This document shows positions 27,782 through 37,779 of a stretch of DNA of 64,000 nt, piece by piece. The notes below the pieces were generated by a model. That model did no database searches. It saw nothing but the letters and a program-made list of their open reading frames with translations, and had not been told where the DNA came from. This DNA is from Herbaspirillum sp. LeCh32-8. Lineage in GTDB: Bacteria > Pseudomonadota > Gammaproteobacteria > Burkholderiales > Burkholderiaceae_D. The stretch is from assembly GCF_017814915.1 (NCBI RefSeq), contig NZ_JAGIPZ010000001.1:1088183-1152182 (forward strand), written 5' to 3'. Position 1 is the stretch's first letter, and each line of letters opens with the position of its first letter. The position numbers were made by a program, and so were the translations under genes.

Positions 27782-30039
27782 GCGCGTTCTCCCCATTCGT
27801 TACGGGTAATCCATTCATTGGCGGCCAGCGGATAGATCGCCGACGACAGGTGCAGCGGCCGGTTGGCGTACACCTGCAGGCTGTGCGCCGCCACCGTCAC
27901 CAAGGCGTCGCCGCCCACGCTGAGGTTGCCGCTCTCGCCGTCGGGCATGCCGGTGGCGCAGGTGGTGTCGAGCAGCAGGCAATAGTTGTCGTCCGGGCGC
28001 GGAAAGCTGAAGGTGATCGGCTCATGGCCGGCGTTGACGAACATCAGCAGCACGTCCGGCACCGCCTCGGCCAGTTCGCTGGGGGTTTCGGTATTGGCAG
28101 CGTCGTGGATGCGCGAGCTCAGCTGCTTGTGCGGCTCCTGGCGCTTGCCGGCCAGCTGCAGCGCAATGGCGCGCGCCACCGGATTGCGCCAGTCCTCGTC
28201 GGACACCGGTTGCGCGGCCTCGTCGAACCAGGCCACGTCCTGCAATCCCTCGCCCACCATGTGCGTGCCATGCAGGAAGTAGCCGCAGCGCAGCACCTCG
28301 AAGTCGCGCCGGATCGCCGTCACGCGGCCGACAAAGGCGGTCAGCGCGGCGCCCTCGGGCGAGCGCGCCTGGTCCCAGTCGACCCACGAGATCTGGTTAT
28401 CCTGGCAATAGGCATTGTTGTTGCCGCCCTGGCTGCGGTGGAATTCGTCCCCGGCCAGCAGCATCGGCGTACCCTGCGCCAGCAGCACCGAGGCCAGCAT
28501 CGAGCGTTGGGCGCAGCCGCGCGCGGCCAGGATGGCAGCGTCGTCGGTGTCGCCCTCGGCGCCCCAGTTGTAGCTGGCGTTGTCGTTGTGGCCATCGTTG
28601 CCGTTCTCGCCGTTGGCCTCGTTGTGCTTGCCGTTGTAGCTGACCAGGTCACGCAGCGTGAAGCCGTCGTGCGAGGCGATGAAGTTGACCGTGGCCCAGG
28701 GCTTGCGGCGGTTGTGCTCGAACATTTCCGCCGAGCCCAGCATGCGCTGGGCGAAGCCGCCACGCATGGCCTCGTCGCCCTTCCAGAACTTGCGCATGTC
28801 GTCGCGGAACTTGTCGTTCCATTCGGCGAAGCGCGCCGGGTGATTGCCCAGCTGGTAACCGCCGGGACCGATGTCCCACGGCTCGGAGATCAGCTTCAGG
28901 CGCGACAGCACCGGATCCTGCAGCAAGGCGTCGAAGAAGCCCGAGCCCGGGTCGAAGCCGTTGGCCTCACGCCCCAGCGTGGAGCCGAGGTCGAAGCGGA
29001 AGCCGTCAATATGGAACGACTGGGCCCAGTAGCGCAACGAATCCATCACCATCTGCAGCACGCGCGGATGCGACAGATTCAGCGTGTTGCCGCAGCCGGT
29101 ATCGTTGATGTGGTAGCGCTCCCGGCCCGGCATCAGGCGGAAGTAGCTGGCGTTGTCGAGGCCGCGGAACGACAGCGTCGGCCCCAGCTCGCTGCCGCAG
29201 CTGGTGTGGTTGTAGACCACATCCAGGATCACCTCGATGCCGGCGCTGTGCAGCCGGCGCACCGCCATGCGCAGCTCGTTGGGGTCGCCCATGGACATGT
29301 AGGAAGGCTCGGGCGCGAAGTAGCCCAGCGTGCTGTAGCCCCAGTAATTGGAGAGGCCGCGCTCGACCAGGAAGCTGTCTTGCAGGAAGGCGTGCACCGG
29401 CATCAGCTCCAGCGTGGTCACGCCCAGCCGCAGCAGGTGGTCGATGAAGGCCGGGTCGGCCAACGCGGCGAAGGTGCCGCGCTCATGCGGCAGCAGGTCT
29501 TCGCGCATCTTCGAGATGCCGCGCACGTGCGCCTCGTAGATCACCGTCTTGTTCCACGGCACCTGCGGCAAGCGGTCGTGCTCCCACACGAAGGCCTCCT
29601 CGGTCACCATTGCCTTGGGCATGGCCGCGGCGCTGTCGCGACGGTCGAAGGACAGGTCGGCGCGCGGCGAGTGCATGCGGTAGCCGTACAGCGCATCGGT
29701 CCAGCGCACTTGTCCGACCAGGCGCTTGGCATAGGGATCGAGCAGCAACTTATGCGGGTTGAAGCGATGCCCCTTGCCCGGCTCGTACGGGCCATGCGCC
29801 CGGTAGCCGTACACCAGCCCGGGCGCGGCGCCCGGCAGGTAGCCGTGCCACACCTCATCGGTGCATTCGGGCAGCGGGATGCGCTTCAATTCGCGCTTGC
29901 CGGACGGATCGAAGATGCACAGGTCGATGCGCGTGGCATGCGCCGAGAACACGGCGAAGTTCACGCCCAGGCCGTCGGAACTGGCGCCCAGCGGATAGGA
30001 CACTCCCGGCAACAGACGGTCGGGAAAGGCGACGCTCAT
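27778..30039 (-). CDS. glgX: Glycogen debranching enzyme (isoamylase type)
   Basis: 753 aa, GH13. It cleaves alpha-1,6 branches of glycogen or limit dextrin. N-terminal CBM48 domain (GLGVNFAVFSAHATRIDLCIFD), then barrel motifs DVVYNHTSCGSE, nucleophile DGFRFDLGSTLGRE, acid/base LISEPWDIGPGGYQLG, and NFIASHDGFTLRDLVSYN followed by a loop of KHNEANGENGNDG type that is diagnostic of GlgX/TreX. Its start is separated by one base from the glgB stop, and its stop overlaps the treZ start (ATGA), so the three are probably translated together. In this operon it supplies linear chains for TreY. Confidence 0.96.
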   Translation of the reverse strand: MSVAFPDRLLPGVSYPLGASSDGLGVNFAVFSAHATRIDLCIFDPSGKRELKRIPLPECTDEVWHGYLPGAAPGLVYGYRAHGPYEPGKGHRFNPHKLLLDPYAKRLVGQVRWTDALYGYRMHSPRADLSFDRRDSAAAMPKAMVTEEAFVWEHDRLPQVPWNKTVIYEAHVRGISKMREDLLPHERGTFAALADPAFIDHLLRLGVTTLELMPVHAFLQDSFLVERGLSNYWGYSTLGYFAPEPSYMSMGDPNELRMAVRRLHSAGIEVILDVVYNHTSCGSELGPTLSFRGLDNASYFRLMPGRERYHINDTGCGNTLNLSHPRVLQMVMDSLRYWAQSFHIDGFRFDLGSTLGREANGFDPGSGFFDALLQDPVLSRLKLISEPWDIGPGGYQLGNHPARFAEWNDKFRDDMRKFWKGDEAMRGGFAQRMLGSAEMFEHNRRKPWATVNFIASHDGFTLRDLVSYNGKHNEANGENGNDGHNDNASYNWGAEGDTDDAAILAARGCAQRSMLASVLLAQGTPMLLAGDEFHRSQGGNNNAYCQDNQISWVDWDQARSPEGAALTAFVGRVTAIRRDFEVLRCGYFLHGTHMVGEGLQDVAWFDEAAQPVSDEDWRNPVARAIALQLAGKRQEPHKQLSSRIHDAANTETPSELAEAVPDVLLMFVNAGHEPITFSFPRPDDNYCLLLDTTCATGMPDGESGNLSVGGDALVTVAAHSLQVYANRPLHLSSAIYPLAANEWITRNEWGERA

Positions 30040-30040
30040 C

Positions 30041-32446
30041 TCACCCCTCCCGGCGCAGGATCAGGGTCGACAGCGGCGGCAACATCAGCTCGACCGAAGC
30101 GGCATGGCCGTGCCAGGAGAAGGGCTCGGCGCGCACCGTGCCCATGTTGCCGGCATTGCTGCCGCCATAGACAGCCGCATCGGTGTTGAGGATCTCGCGC
30201 CAGATGCCGTTGTGGCCGGGCGCCACCGGCGGCACGCCGATGCGATAGTTCTCGCGCGGCACCGGCGTCATGTTGACCACCACCAGCACCGGCGCTCCTT
30301 CGTCGGCGTAGCGGAAGAACGCCAGCACGCTGTTGACGCTGTCGTCGCCCACCGCCCAGGCAAAGCCGTCGGCGCGGCAGTCGCGCTGGTGCAATGCCGG
30401 CTCGCTGCGGTAGAGATGGTTGAGGTCGCCCACCAGGTTGCGCAGTTGGCGGTGACCCGCCGGATGGTTGCCGTGCTCTTCCAGCAGATGCCATGGCGGC
30501 GAGCAGTCGTGGTCGAACTCGTCCTGCTGGCCGAACTCGCTGCCCATGAACAGCAATTTCTTGCCCGGGTGCGCCCACATGAAGCCGTAGTAGGCCCGCA
30601 CGTTGGCGAAGCGCCGCCATTCGTCGCCGGGCATCTTGTTGAGCAAGGCGCGCTTGCCGTGCACCACCTCGTCATGCGAGATCGGCAGGATGAAGTTCTC
30701 GGAGAAGGCGTACAGCAGCCCGAAGGTCATATCGTGATGGTGGTAGCGGCGAAACAACGGGTCGTACTGCATGTAGCGCAAGGTGTCGTTCATCCAGCCC
30801 ATGTTCCATTTGTAGCTGAAGCCCAGGCCGTGGTGGTCGCCCTCGTCCTTGACCGGCGAGGTCACGCCGGGCCAGGAGGTCGACTCCTCGGCGATCATCA
30901 GCGCACCCGGGCAGCGCTCGGCCACCACGGTATTGAGCTCGCGCATGAAGGCCACCGCTTCCAGGTTCTCGCGCCCGCCGTGGATGTTGGGCACCCACTC
31001 GCCGGACTTGCGGCTGTAGTCGCGGTACAGCATCGAGGCCACCGCGTCCACGCGCAGGCCGTCGACGTGGAAATGCTCCAGCCACTCCAACGCGCTGGCG
31101 ATCAGGAAGCCGCGCACTTCGTTGCGGCCGAGATTGAAGATCAGCGTGTTCCAGTCCTGATGAAAACCTTCGCGCGGGTCGGCGTGTTCGTACAGCGCGG
31201 TGCCGTCGAACTGCGCCAGCCCGTGCTGGTCGCTGGGGAAATGCGCCGGCACCCAGTCCAGCAGCACGCCGATGCCGGCCTGGTGGCAGCGGTCGACGAA
31301 GGCGGCGAAGCGCTCCGGTTTGCCGAAGCGCGCGCTGGGCGCAAACATGCTGATCGGCTGGTAACCCCAGGAGCCGCCGAAGGGATGTTCCATCACCGGC
31401 ATGAGTTCGATATGGGTGAAGCCCAGACCGGCCACATACGGGATCAGCTGGTCGGCCAGCTCATCCCAGCTGAGGTTGCGCGCGCCCTCTTCCGGCACCC
31501 GGCGCCAGGAGGCGGGATGCACTTCATAGATCGACATCGGCGCCGCCTGCGACTGGCGCTGTTGGCGTTGCGCCATCCAGTCGCTGTCGCCCCAGGCGTA
31601 CGGACGCGCGTCGGCCACCACCGACGCGGTGGCCGGCGGCACTTCGGTGGCGCGCGCCACCGGGTCGGCCTTCAACGGCAGCAGCACGCCGTCGCGCCCG
31701 AGGATTTCATATTTGTAGACATCGCCGGGGCCGATGCGCGGGATGAAGATTTCCCACACGCCCGGCTCGTGGCGCAGGCGCATCACATGGCGGCGGCCGT
31801 CCCACTGGTTGAAGTCGCCCACCACCGACACGCGCTCGGCGTTCGGCGCCCAGACCGCAAAGCGGGTGCCGGGCACGCCGTCGATCTCGGTGGGCATCGC
31901 GCCCAGGCAGTCAGCCAGCTGGCGGTGGCGGCCTTCTTTGAGCAGGTGCAGGTCGAGCTCGCCCAACAGCAGGCCAAAGGCGTACGGATCCTCGGTCGCC
32001 TGTACGCTGACGCTGCCGTCACGCTCATGCCAGTCGACTTCCAGCACATAGGGCACAGCGTGCCGGCTGCGATCCAGCCCGACTACGGCGCCGGCGAACA
32101 GGCCGCTGGCCTCACCGCCGCGGCCGGCCAACTGCTCCAGCTCACCCAGCAGGCGACCGCTGGCGCGGCACAGCACGCGCACCTTGTCGGCGCCCGGCTG
32201 GAACACGCGGATGGCGGTGATGCCGCCCTCGCCTTCGCTCAGGTAGCGCGGCCCCAGCAGGGCGAAGGCCTGGGACAAGCGGCCTTCCAGCAGCGCGGCG
32301 AACAGGTCCTGCTCCTCGGGGGACAGGCCGTGCCGTTTCATCGGGACGGGATGGGACGAACCGCCGGCGGCGGCATGGGAGGGGGTTGCGGTGGCGGACG
32401 GCTGTTCCACCGTCTCACGATAGGCCATGACGGACATGCCGGACAT
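30041..32446 (-). CDS. glgB: 1,4-alpha-glucan branching enzyme
   Basis: 801 aa, GH13. It introduces alpha-1,6 branches in glycogen. Two N-terminal CBM48-like modules (about 50-140, and [20 protein letters not shown] near 150-250), then the catalytic barrel with [19 protein letters not shown], nucleophile [17 protein letters not shown], acid/base [14 protein letters not shown] and [10 protein letters not shown]. The length and the double N-terminal module match the E. coli type. The start at 32446 has AGGAG six bases upstream; an earlier in-frame ATG at 32509 has none. It follows glgA after 156 bases, which could hold an internal promoter, but no clear one is seen. Confidence 0.96.
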   Translation of the reverse strand: MSGMSVMAYRETVEQPSATATPSHAAAGGSSHPVPMKRHGLSPEEQDLFAALLEGRLSQAFALLGPRYLSEGEGGITAIRVFQPGADKVRVLCRASGRLLGELEQLAGRGGEASGLFAGAVVGLDRSRHAVPYVLEVDWHERDGSVSVQATEDPYAFGLLLGELDLHLLKEGRHRQLADCLGAMPTEIDGVPGTRFAVWAPNAERVSVVGDFNQWDGRRHVMRLRHEPGVWEIFIPRIGPGDVYKYEILGRDGVLLPLKADPVARATEVPPATASVVADARPYAWGDSDWMAQRQQRQSQAAPMSIYEVHPASWRRVPEEGARNLSWDELADQLIPYVAGLGFTHIELMPVMEHPFGGSWGYQPISMFAPSARFGKPERFAAFVDRCHQAGIGVLLDWVPAHFPSDQHGLAQFDGTALYEHADPREGFHQDWNTLIFNLGRNEVRGFLIASALEWLEHFHVDGLRVDAVASMLYRDYSRKSGEWVPNIHGGRENLEAVAFMRELNTVVAERCPGALMIAEESTSWPGVTSPVKDEGDHHGLGFSYKWNMGWMNDTLRYMQYDPLFRRYHHHDMTFGLLYAFSENFILPISHDEVVHGKRALLNKMPGDEWRRFANVRAYYGFMWAHPGKKLLFMGSEFGQQDEFDHDCSPPWHLLEEHGNHPAGHRQLRNLVGDLNHLYRSEPALHQRDCRADGFAWAVGDDSVNSVLAFFRYADEGAPVLVVVNMTPVPRENYRIGVPPVAPGHNGIWREILNTDAAVYGGSNAGNMGTVRAEPFSWHGHAASVELMLPPLSTLILRREG

Positions 32447-32602
32447 GCAAACTCCTGTTGTTTTTATCGATATTGATGAAAGCCGCGCGCCGTGGCGACG
32501 CGCCAGCAAAAACCGCCGTCAGCCGCGCTGGTCGGCGCACCTGACGGCGGCATGTTCCTTGGCTTGCCTGCGAGGCAGGCCGGTCTGCGCAGTTGTCGCC
32601 GC

Positions 32603-34216
32603 TCACGCGGCCGCCACCGCAATGCCCGGACCGGCGCCGCCCACCACGCCGGCGATAGCCGCGGCAATCGCCGCCGCCGGACGCACCGCGCGGTCGGCAT
32701 TGATCACCGGCCGCTCGGCCGCCACCGCCGCTGCAACGCGCGGCGGCGCGAACAGCGGGCGCACCGCCATGTCGGCCACGTGCACGTAGGCGTCGATATA
32801 GGACTGGGTCGGACCGGACCAGTCGCAGTCCACCCGCATGGCGTTGCGCTGCATGGCCTGCCAGCGTTCGCCATCGGCATAGAGCGCAAAGGCGCGGGCC
32901 ACGGCGTGCAGCATGTCGTCCACGGTCTCGCCGTCGAACAGCACGCCGGTGGCGTTGGCCGGATCGAGCGCGGCATCGCGCACGGTGTCGACCAGGCCGC
33001 CCACGCGCGAGCCGATCGGGATGGCGCCGTAGCGCATGGCGTAGATCGGGGTCAGGCCGTAAGGCTCAAAGCGGGTCGGGTGCAGCAGCATGTCGCTGCC
33101 GGCATGCAGCGCGTGGGCGCGGCGCTCGTCGTAGCCGATATGCACGCCGACGCGGCCCGGATAGCGCTCGGCCAAAGCGAGGAAAGCCTCTTCATATTGA
33201 TGATCACCGCAGCCCAGCACCACCACCTGCAGGCGCTCATGGCGCGCCAGCATGCCTGGCAAGGCGGCGATGACCACGTCGGCCATCTTCTGGTGCGAGA
33301 TACGGCTACCGATGCCCAGCACCGGCGCAAACGGGTCGGTCTGGTCCAGCCCGAACAGCTTTTGCAGGTCGCGCTTGCAAGCCTGCTTGCCCTTCATGTC
33401 GCCGACGCTGAAGTTGCGCGCGATCAGCGGGTCGTCGGCCGGGTTCCACAGCTCGGCGTCGATGGCGTTGGGGATCGCGCGCAGATCCAGCTTGCGGAAC
33501 GACAGCACGCCGTCCATGCCGCAGCCGAAACGCGGCGTCATGATCTCGTGGGCGTAGTTGCGGCTGACCGTGGAGACGCAGTCCGAGAATCGGATGCCGG
33601 CCTTCAGGAACGACAGCTTGCCCCAGTACTCGACGCCGTCGCCGGTCAGCAAGTGCTGCGGGATGCCGATCTGCTCGGCCCAGCGCAGGTCGAAGTTGCC
33701 CTGGAAGGCCAGGTTGTGAATCGTCAGCATCGTGCCGATGTGGTCCAGCCCGCGCAACTTCAACAGGCAGGGAATCAAGCCGGCGTGCCAGTCGTTGGCG
33801 TGCACCACGTGCGGCGCCGGCAGGCTGGTCTCGCCGGCGCAGATAGCCACGGCGGCGTGCGACAGGTCGCCGAAGCACAAGGCGTTGTCGTTGAACTCCA
33901 CGCCGTTGCTGTCCACGTAAGGATTGGCCCCGCGCTGGCGGAAGCGTGCCGTGTCCAGCAGCAGCGCCGGCACGTCGGTGCCCGGGATGATGCCGCGCAA
34001 CAGCCGTCCGGCGCCGCCGGGCAGTCCGTTCTTCAGGCCGATCTGCGTGGTGTCGCCAAGGTTGCGCACCGCCTCGGGATAAGCGGGCATGAGGATGCTG
34101 GCATCGATGCCGGCTTTGCGCAGAGACACCGCGAGCGCGGTGATCACGTCCGCCAGGCCGCCAGTCTTGACGAGTGGCACGGCCTCGGAACTGACTAACA
34201 GAACTCGAGCTTGCAA
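32603..34216 (-). CDS. glgA: Glycogen synthase, likely TTG start
   Basis: 537 aa, GT5. It adds glucose from ADP-glucose to growing alpha-1,4 chains. Family features: VLLVSSEAVPLVKTGGLADV at the N-terminus (sugar-nucleotide loop), VVHANDWHAGL, TIHNLAFQG, GIGSRISHQKMAD and the catalytic segment PTRFEPYGLTPIYAMRYG; the last reads PYGLTPIY where E. coli has PCGLTQLY. The conserved N-terminus begins immediately after a TTG at 34216 preceded by AGGGGA, so TTG is the best start; the next upstream ATG (34303) would add 29 unrelated residues. The C-terminus has an Ala/Val-rich tail of about 40 aa not found in the 477-aa E. coli enzyme. No glgC (ADP-glucose supply) is in the operon. Confidence 0.93.
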   Translation of the reverse strand: MQARVLLVSSEAVPLVKTGGLADVITALAVSLRKAGIDASILMPAYPEAVRNLGDTTQIGLKNGLPGGAGRLLRGIIPGTDVPALLLDTARFRQRGANPYVDSNGVEFNDNALCFGDLSHAAVAICAGETSLPAPHVVHANDWHAGLIPCLLKLRGLDHIGTMLTIHNLAFQGNFDLRWAEQIGIPQHLLTGDGVEYWGKLSFLKAGIRFSDCVSTVSRNYAHEIMTPRFGCGMDGVLSFRKLDLRAIPNAIDAELWNPADDPLIARNFSVGDMKGKQACKRDLQKLFGLDQTDPFAPVLGIGSRISHQKMADVVIAALPGMLARHERLQVVVLGCGDHQYEEAFLALAERYPGRVGVHIGYDERRAHALHAGSDMLLHPTRFEPYGLTPIYAMRYGAIPIGSRVGGLVDTVRDAALDPANATGVLFDGETVDDMLHAVARAFALYADGERWQAMQRNAMRVDCDWSGPTQSYIDAYVHVADMAVRPLFAPPRVAAAVAAERPVINADRAVRPAAAIAAAIAGVVGGAGPGIAVAAA

Positions 34217-34937
34217 GATATTTCCCCTAAATTCGAAAGCACCTGAGATGGAAAGCACGTTTGGTTTGCGCAGACGCGCAGGTCGCCGGCAGACTTCGTC
34301 CATGATCCCTGGCCGCCATGGCTTGATCCGCTGGCGGAAGAATGGGATGCATCAACGAGTCCCATGTTTTTTTATTGCGACTGGAAATTCTTTATGCGCC
34401 GATGGTTGACGTTATACGGTTGCCACCGGGCACTCACTATCGGACAGCAGCCCGACATGGCGTAGGATGAATCCTACTGTTGCATCGCGGCGAATCCCTT
34501 GCCTGACGCGGCATTGCGCGATGAAGGAAAACGGCTTGCGCAAACGGACGGCGCCAGCGCCACATGCGCCGCCAACCTCGTTTTCACTCTGGAAAATCGG
34601 ATGACCTGAAACGGCATCCGCTTGCTGCGTCCCCTCAGGCGACGCGTGCATTCCCGTGCGCAGGGCGGCGTTGCGCCGCAGCGTGAATGCATGGTATGCG
34701 CCGTATTCCCCGTTGTTCCATCCGGCCGGCGTCGCTGCATTTCAGCGCTCCCCTGCAGTTAAACAAGATTGCGCGACGCGCGCAAATTGAGCTTGCCTAT
34801 GTGGGGACGGTTCTTATTGCGTCTCTGTATCGCTCGTCCGTGCCGCACTCCCCGCGCCCTTGCCCCGCAAGGCATCGGCCGCGATGAGCTGCGGTCAAGG
34901 ATCAGTTGCGTGGACAGCTCTTCAGTTAATGTGCGGG
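34217..34937. other. Intergenic region between glgA and the dodecin gene
   Basis: About 720 bases. The part near glgA (34217-34430) is AT-richer and should carry the operon promoter and leader; a T-run lies at 34364-34371. Two minus-strand open frames (34412-34651 and 34474-34740) overlap, have unremarkable composition and resemble no family I know, so I do not call them genes. Confidence 0.4.
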
Positions 34938-35165
34938 TCAGCCCTCGACGCGAAATCCCACCCGCAGGCCGACTTGGAAGTGACCGATGTTGCCATCTTC
35001 GACATGGCCGCGGCACTCGGTCACTTCGAACCAGTCGACGTGCTTGACCGTCTTCACGACATCGGCAATGGCGTTACGGATCGCCTCATCGCTGCTCTTC
35101 GGTGAACTACCGACGACCTCGATAACCTTGTAGGTGTTGGAGTTGTCGTGCTTGCGCTCGCTCAT
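34938..35165 (-). CDS. Dodecin family flavin-binding protein
   Basis: 75 aa, close to the usual 65-75 aa of dodecins, small proteins that form hollow dodecamers storing or buffering flavins. Family features: TYKVIEVVGSSPKSSDEAIRNAI, VKHVDWFEVTECRGHVEDG (with the Trp that stacks on the isoalloxazine rings) and FQVGLRVGFRVE. The ribosome site AAAGGAG is about six bases before ATG. Stands alone. Confidence 0.95.
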   Translation of the reverse strand: MSERKHDNSNTYKVIEVVGSSPKSSDEAIRNAIADVVKTVKHVDWFEVTECRGHVEDGNIGHFQVGLRVGFRVEG

Positions 35166-35561
35166 GGAAGCTCCTTTCGCTATCGATGTAAATCATTTGC
35201 GCCGGATGCGCATGATTTCATGCTACGCACGCCGGGCTCCCCGCCCCATCGGCGATGCCCGACTATCGATGTAGGAACTTGGGAGCGCACATGGCGCGAG
35301 CCGGGCGTGGCGGCAGAAGAGATGTTTTTGCTCAGCAGCAAAACAAGCGGCTGTTTTGCTGCCAAATCGACAAGCAATCGCGTCCTTACAGAGGCAAATT
35401 ACCGTCTTTCCTACAAGCGAATAGGACTGAAACCGATATTGCAGCGCAACCTGAACGCATAATGTTCAGCCAACAGGCCCTCCTCGCGACGGCCCTCGCT
35501 CCGTCGGCGGCTACGATTGCCGGCGAAGCCTGCACGACATTTTCATCCCTTGGAGATCATC

Positions 35562-35744
35562 ATGTCGCAACTCAACCATGGAAGCATTGCCACGCCTCAG
35601 CAGCAAGCCCAGGCGCAAGCGGCCAACGACACCGGCGAAGACCTGCAGCACGTCAACGACGATGCCGCCGCCGCTCGTCACCTGACCGCCATCCGCATTC
35701 GCGGCCAGTTGGCGGACGCCGAAGGCGAAGCCCGGCAGGGCTGA
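35562..35744 (+). CDS. Small hypothetical protein, 60 aa
   Basis: Begins MSQLNHGSIATPQQQAQAQ, is rich in Ala, Gln and Asp, and ends in GEARQG. It is probably helical and disordered at the N-terminus, with no signal or membrane segment. A TGGAGA ribosome site is six bases upstream of the ATG at 35562; an earlier in-frame ATG (35517) has none. No family recognised. Codon bias matches neighbours. Confidence 0.6.
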   Translation: MSQLNHGSIATPQQQAQAQAANDTGEDLQHVNDDAAAARHLTAIRIRGQLADAEGEARQG

Positions 35745-35994
35745 GTCTGTACGGGCGTAGAAGTCGAACAAGCATAGAATTCGAACAAGATTAAGCAGGA
35801 GATGTGGAGACAGGCCGACGACCTCAGGTTCGAAGCCAAGACAAAGCCAGTGCCGGACAAGGATCCGGCGCACACGACATCAGGACAGGCTTGACCGCCT
35901 GTTCTGATCGTCGCCTCTTGACTTGCAACGGCTGTACGCTTGCCGCTGCGCGCAATCATGGGTGCGCATTTTTTACCTCTACCCTTCTACCCTC

Positions 35995-37605
35995 TTACCG
36001 TAATCCCAGGCGCTTGACCAACCGATTGAGGTTGGCCCGGTCCAGGCCCAGCTCGCGCGCGGCGGCCGCCAGGTTGCCGGCGTGACGCTCAAGGCTGTCG
36101 CCCACCAGCTTGCGCTCGTAGCGGCCGACCGCCTCGCGCAGGTTCAGGGCATTCGCGCCGTCAGGGGCTCCTGCGGAAGCCACTGGTGCTGGGCTCGGTG
36201 AGGTCGCGACGTCGCCATCAAAGCCAGGTGCATCACCGCGTCCGTGTAGCTCGTGCAGCTCCAACTCCTGCGCCCCCAGCGTCAGGATCTGGGGCCGGGT
36301 CTTGTACGCGGCCAGCGCGCGCAGGGCGCTGCGTCCCACCAGGTGCTCCAGCTCGCGGATGTTGCCGGGCCACGGATAGTCCAGCAGCGCGCGCTGGGCG
36401 TCGGCCGCAAGGCGCAGGCTGGCAAGGCCCAGCCGCGCGCGGTTCTCTTCCAGGAAAAAACCCGCCAGCAGCAGCACGTCGCGTCCGCGCTCGCGCAGCG
36501 GCGGCACGCGGATCGGGAACACCGACAGGCGGTGATAGAAGTCGGCGCGAAAACGTCCCTGCTTGACCTCATCGGCCAGGTCGCGGTTGGTGGCGGCGAT
36601 CAGGCGCACGTCGACGCGATGCTCGCGGTCGGAACCGACCCGCTGCAGCTGGCCGCTCTGCAGTACGCGCAACAGCTTGGCCTGCACCGCCAGCGGCAGC
36701 TCGCCCACTTCATCCAGGAACAGCGTGCCGCCGTCGGCCATCTCGAACTTGCCGCGGCGGTCGGCCACCGCGCCGGAGAATGCGCCGCGCACGTGACCGA
36801 ACAATTCGCTTTCCACCAGTGTGTCGGGTAAAGCGGCGCAGTTCAGGCTGATCATGGGCTTGCGTGCGCGCGGCGAGGCGGCGTGCAGCGCGTGCGCCAC
36901 CAGCTCCTTACCGGTGCCGGTCTCGCCGGTGACCAGCACCGTCATGTCGCTGGGCGCGGCCATGCGGATCTCTTGCAGCAGCTGCTGCTGGGCCGGGCTC
37001 TGGCCGATCAGCTCACGCTTGCCGCGACTCTCTTCCAGTCCAAGCCGGTAGGCCTCGGCGCGCTGGCGCTCCTGCTCGCCGGTGGCCGAGAGCACGTCAA
37101 TGCGCTCGGCCACATTCACGGTGGCCGCGGCCAGGTCGGCAAAGGCTTGCAGCGAGGCCATGTCGACGCTGTCGAAGCGGCCCGGGCCCAGCGCGTCCAG
37201 CGTCACCAGCCCCCAAGGACGGCCGTTGACGTTCAGCGCGCAGCCCATGCAGTCGTGCACCTCCAGCTCGCCGTGGGCGTCATTGAGACCGTCGACCAGG
37301 CCGTCGTAGGGATCGGGCAAGGCCGAGTCAGCCGGGAAGCGCGTCGGCGCCGCATTGGCCAGCAAGACGCCGAAGCGCGGATGCTCGCCCACCCGAAAGC
37401 GCCGTCCCAGCGTATCGCCGGAGAGGCCGTCGATCGCCAGCGGCACCAGCAGGTCGCCGTCCAGCCGCAGCAGCGCGGCGGCATCGCAGGGAAACAGCGT
37501 GCGCATGGTTTGCAGCAGGCGTCGATAACGCTCGCGGTCGTCGATTTCGCGGGAGAGATCGGCCACCAGCGGCAACAGGGCATCGAGCAGGGATTTCGAA
37601 GTCAT
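35995..37605 (-). CDS. norR: NorR-type nitric-oxide-sensing sigma-54 activator
   Basis: 536 aa. An N-terminal GAF domain carries the residues typical of the NorR non-heme iron site region ([29 protein letters not shown]). The AAA+ domain has Walker A GETGTGKE, Walker [12 protein letters not shown] and the sigma-54 contact loop reading GAFSGA rather than the usual GAFTGA. A Fis-type helix-turn-helix ends the protein ([25 protein letters not shown]). In the family, NO binding to the GAF iron relieves repression of the ATPase. It is divergent from hmp; the 174-base gap holds two palindromes of NorR type and a sigma-54 promoter facing hmp, so it probably controls NO detoxification. Confidence 0.93.
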   Translation of the reverse strand: MTSKSLLDALLPLVADLSREIDDRERYRRLLQTMRTLFPCDAAALLRLDGDLLVPLAIDGLSGDTLGRRFRVGEHPRFGVLLANAAPTRFPADSALPDPYDGLVDGLNDAHGELEVHDCMGCALNVNGRPWGLVTLDALGPGRFDSVDMASLQAFADLAAATVNVAERIDVLSATGEQERQRAEAYRLGLEESRGKRELIGQSPAQQQLLQEIRMAAPSDMTVLVTGETGTGKELVAHALHAASPRARKPMISLNCAALPDTLVESELFGHVRGAFSGAVADRRGKFEMADGGTLFLDEVGELPLAVQAKLLRVLQSGQLQRVGSDREHRVDVRLIAATNRDLADEVKQGRFRADFYHRLSVFPIRVPPLRERGRDVLLLAGFFLEENRARLGLASLRLAADAQRALLDYPWPGNIRELEHLVGRSALRALAAYKTRPQILTLGAQELELHELHGRGDAPGFDGDVATSPSPAPVASAGAPDGANALNLREAVGRYERKLVGDSLERHAGNLAAAARELGLDRANLNRLVKRLGLR

Positions 37606-37631
37606 TTTGACTCTATATCAAACAATATTGA

Positions 37632-37656
37632 GTCATTATGACATGGTCAGCATGAC
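37632..37656. promoter_or_regulatory. Two tandem NorR-type binding sites
   Basis: GTCATTATGAC (37632-37642) and GTCAGCATGAC (37646-37656) are 11-bp palindromes, three bases apart. Both fit the NorR core GT-N7-AC with GTCA/TGAC arms. They lie 43-67 bases upstream of the -24 element of the hmp sigma-54 promoter, a usual distance for enhancer sites. E. coli norVW has three such sites; a weaker dyad, TTTGACTCTATATCAAA at 37607-37623, could be a third. Confidence 0.75.
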
Positions 37657-37698
37657 TCATACGTATTCCAAGCCCTTGATTTTAAAGGGTGCATTCGC

Positions 37699-37714
37699 TG
37701 GCACGGCTTTCGCA
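37699..37714 (+). promoter_or_regulatory. Sigma-54 (-24/-12) promoter of hmp
   Basis: TGGCACGGCTTTCGCA matches the sigma-54 consensus TGGCAC-N5-TTGC with one mismatch and correct GG/GC spacing. Transcription would begin near 37725, about 55 bases before the hmp ATG. Together with the upstream NorR sites and divergent norR, this makes a complete NO-responsive promoter. Confidence 0.78.
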
Positions 37715-37779
37715 ATACAGGAGGCAAGCGCGGCCCGCAGCCGCGCCGCCCGACCACCTCCACCACTGAAAGGCCAAGC

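Noticed and set aside
30104..32476. A 790-codon plus-strand open frame opposite glgB
   Set aside because: Composition-driven shadow; glgB carries all GH13 catalytic motifs.
34412..34740. Overlapping short minus-strand frames in the glgA-dodecin gap
   Set aside because: No ribosome sites of note, no recognisable domain, and they overlap each other in different frames.
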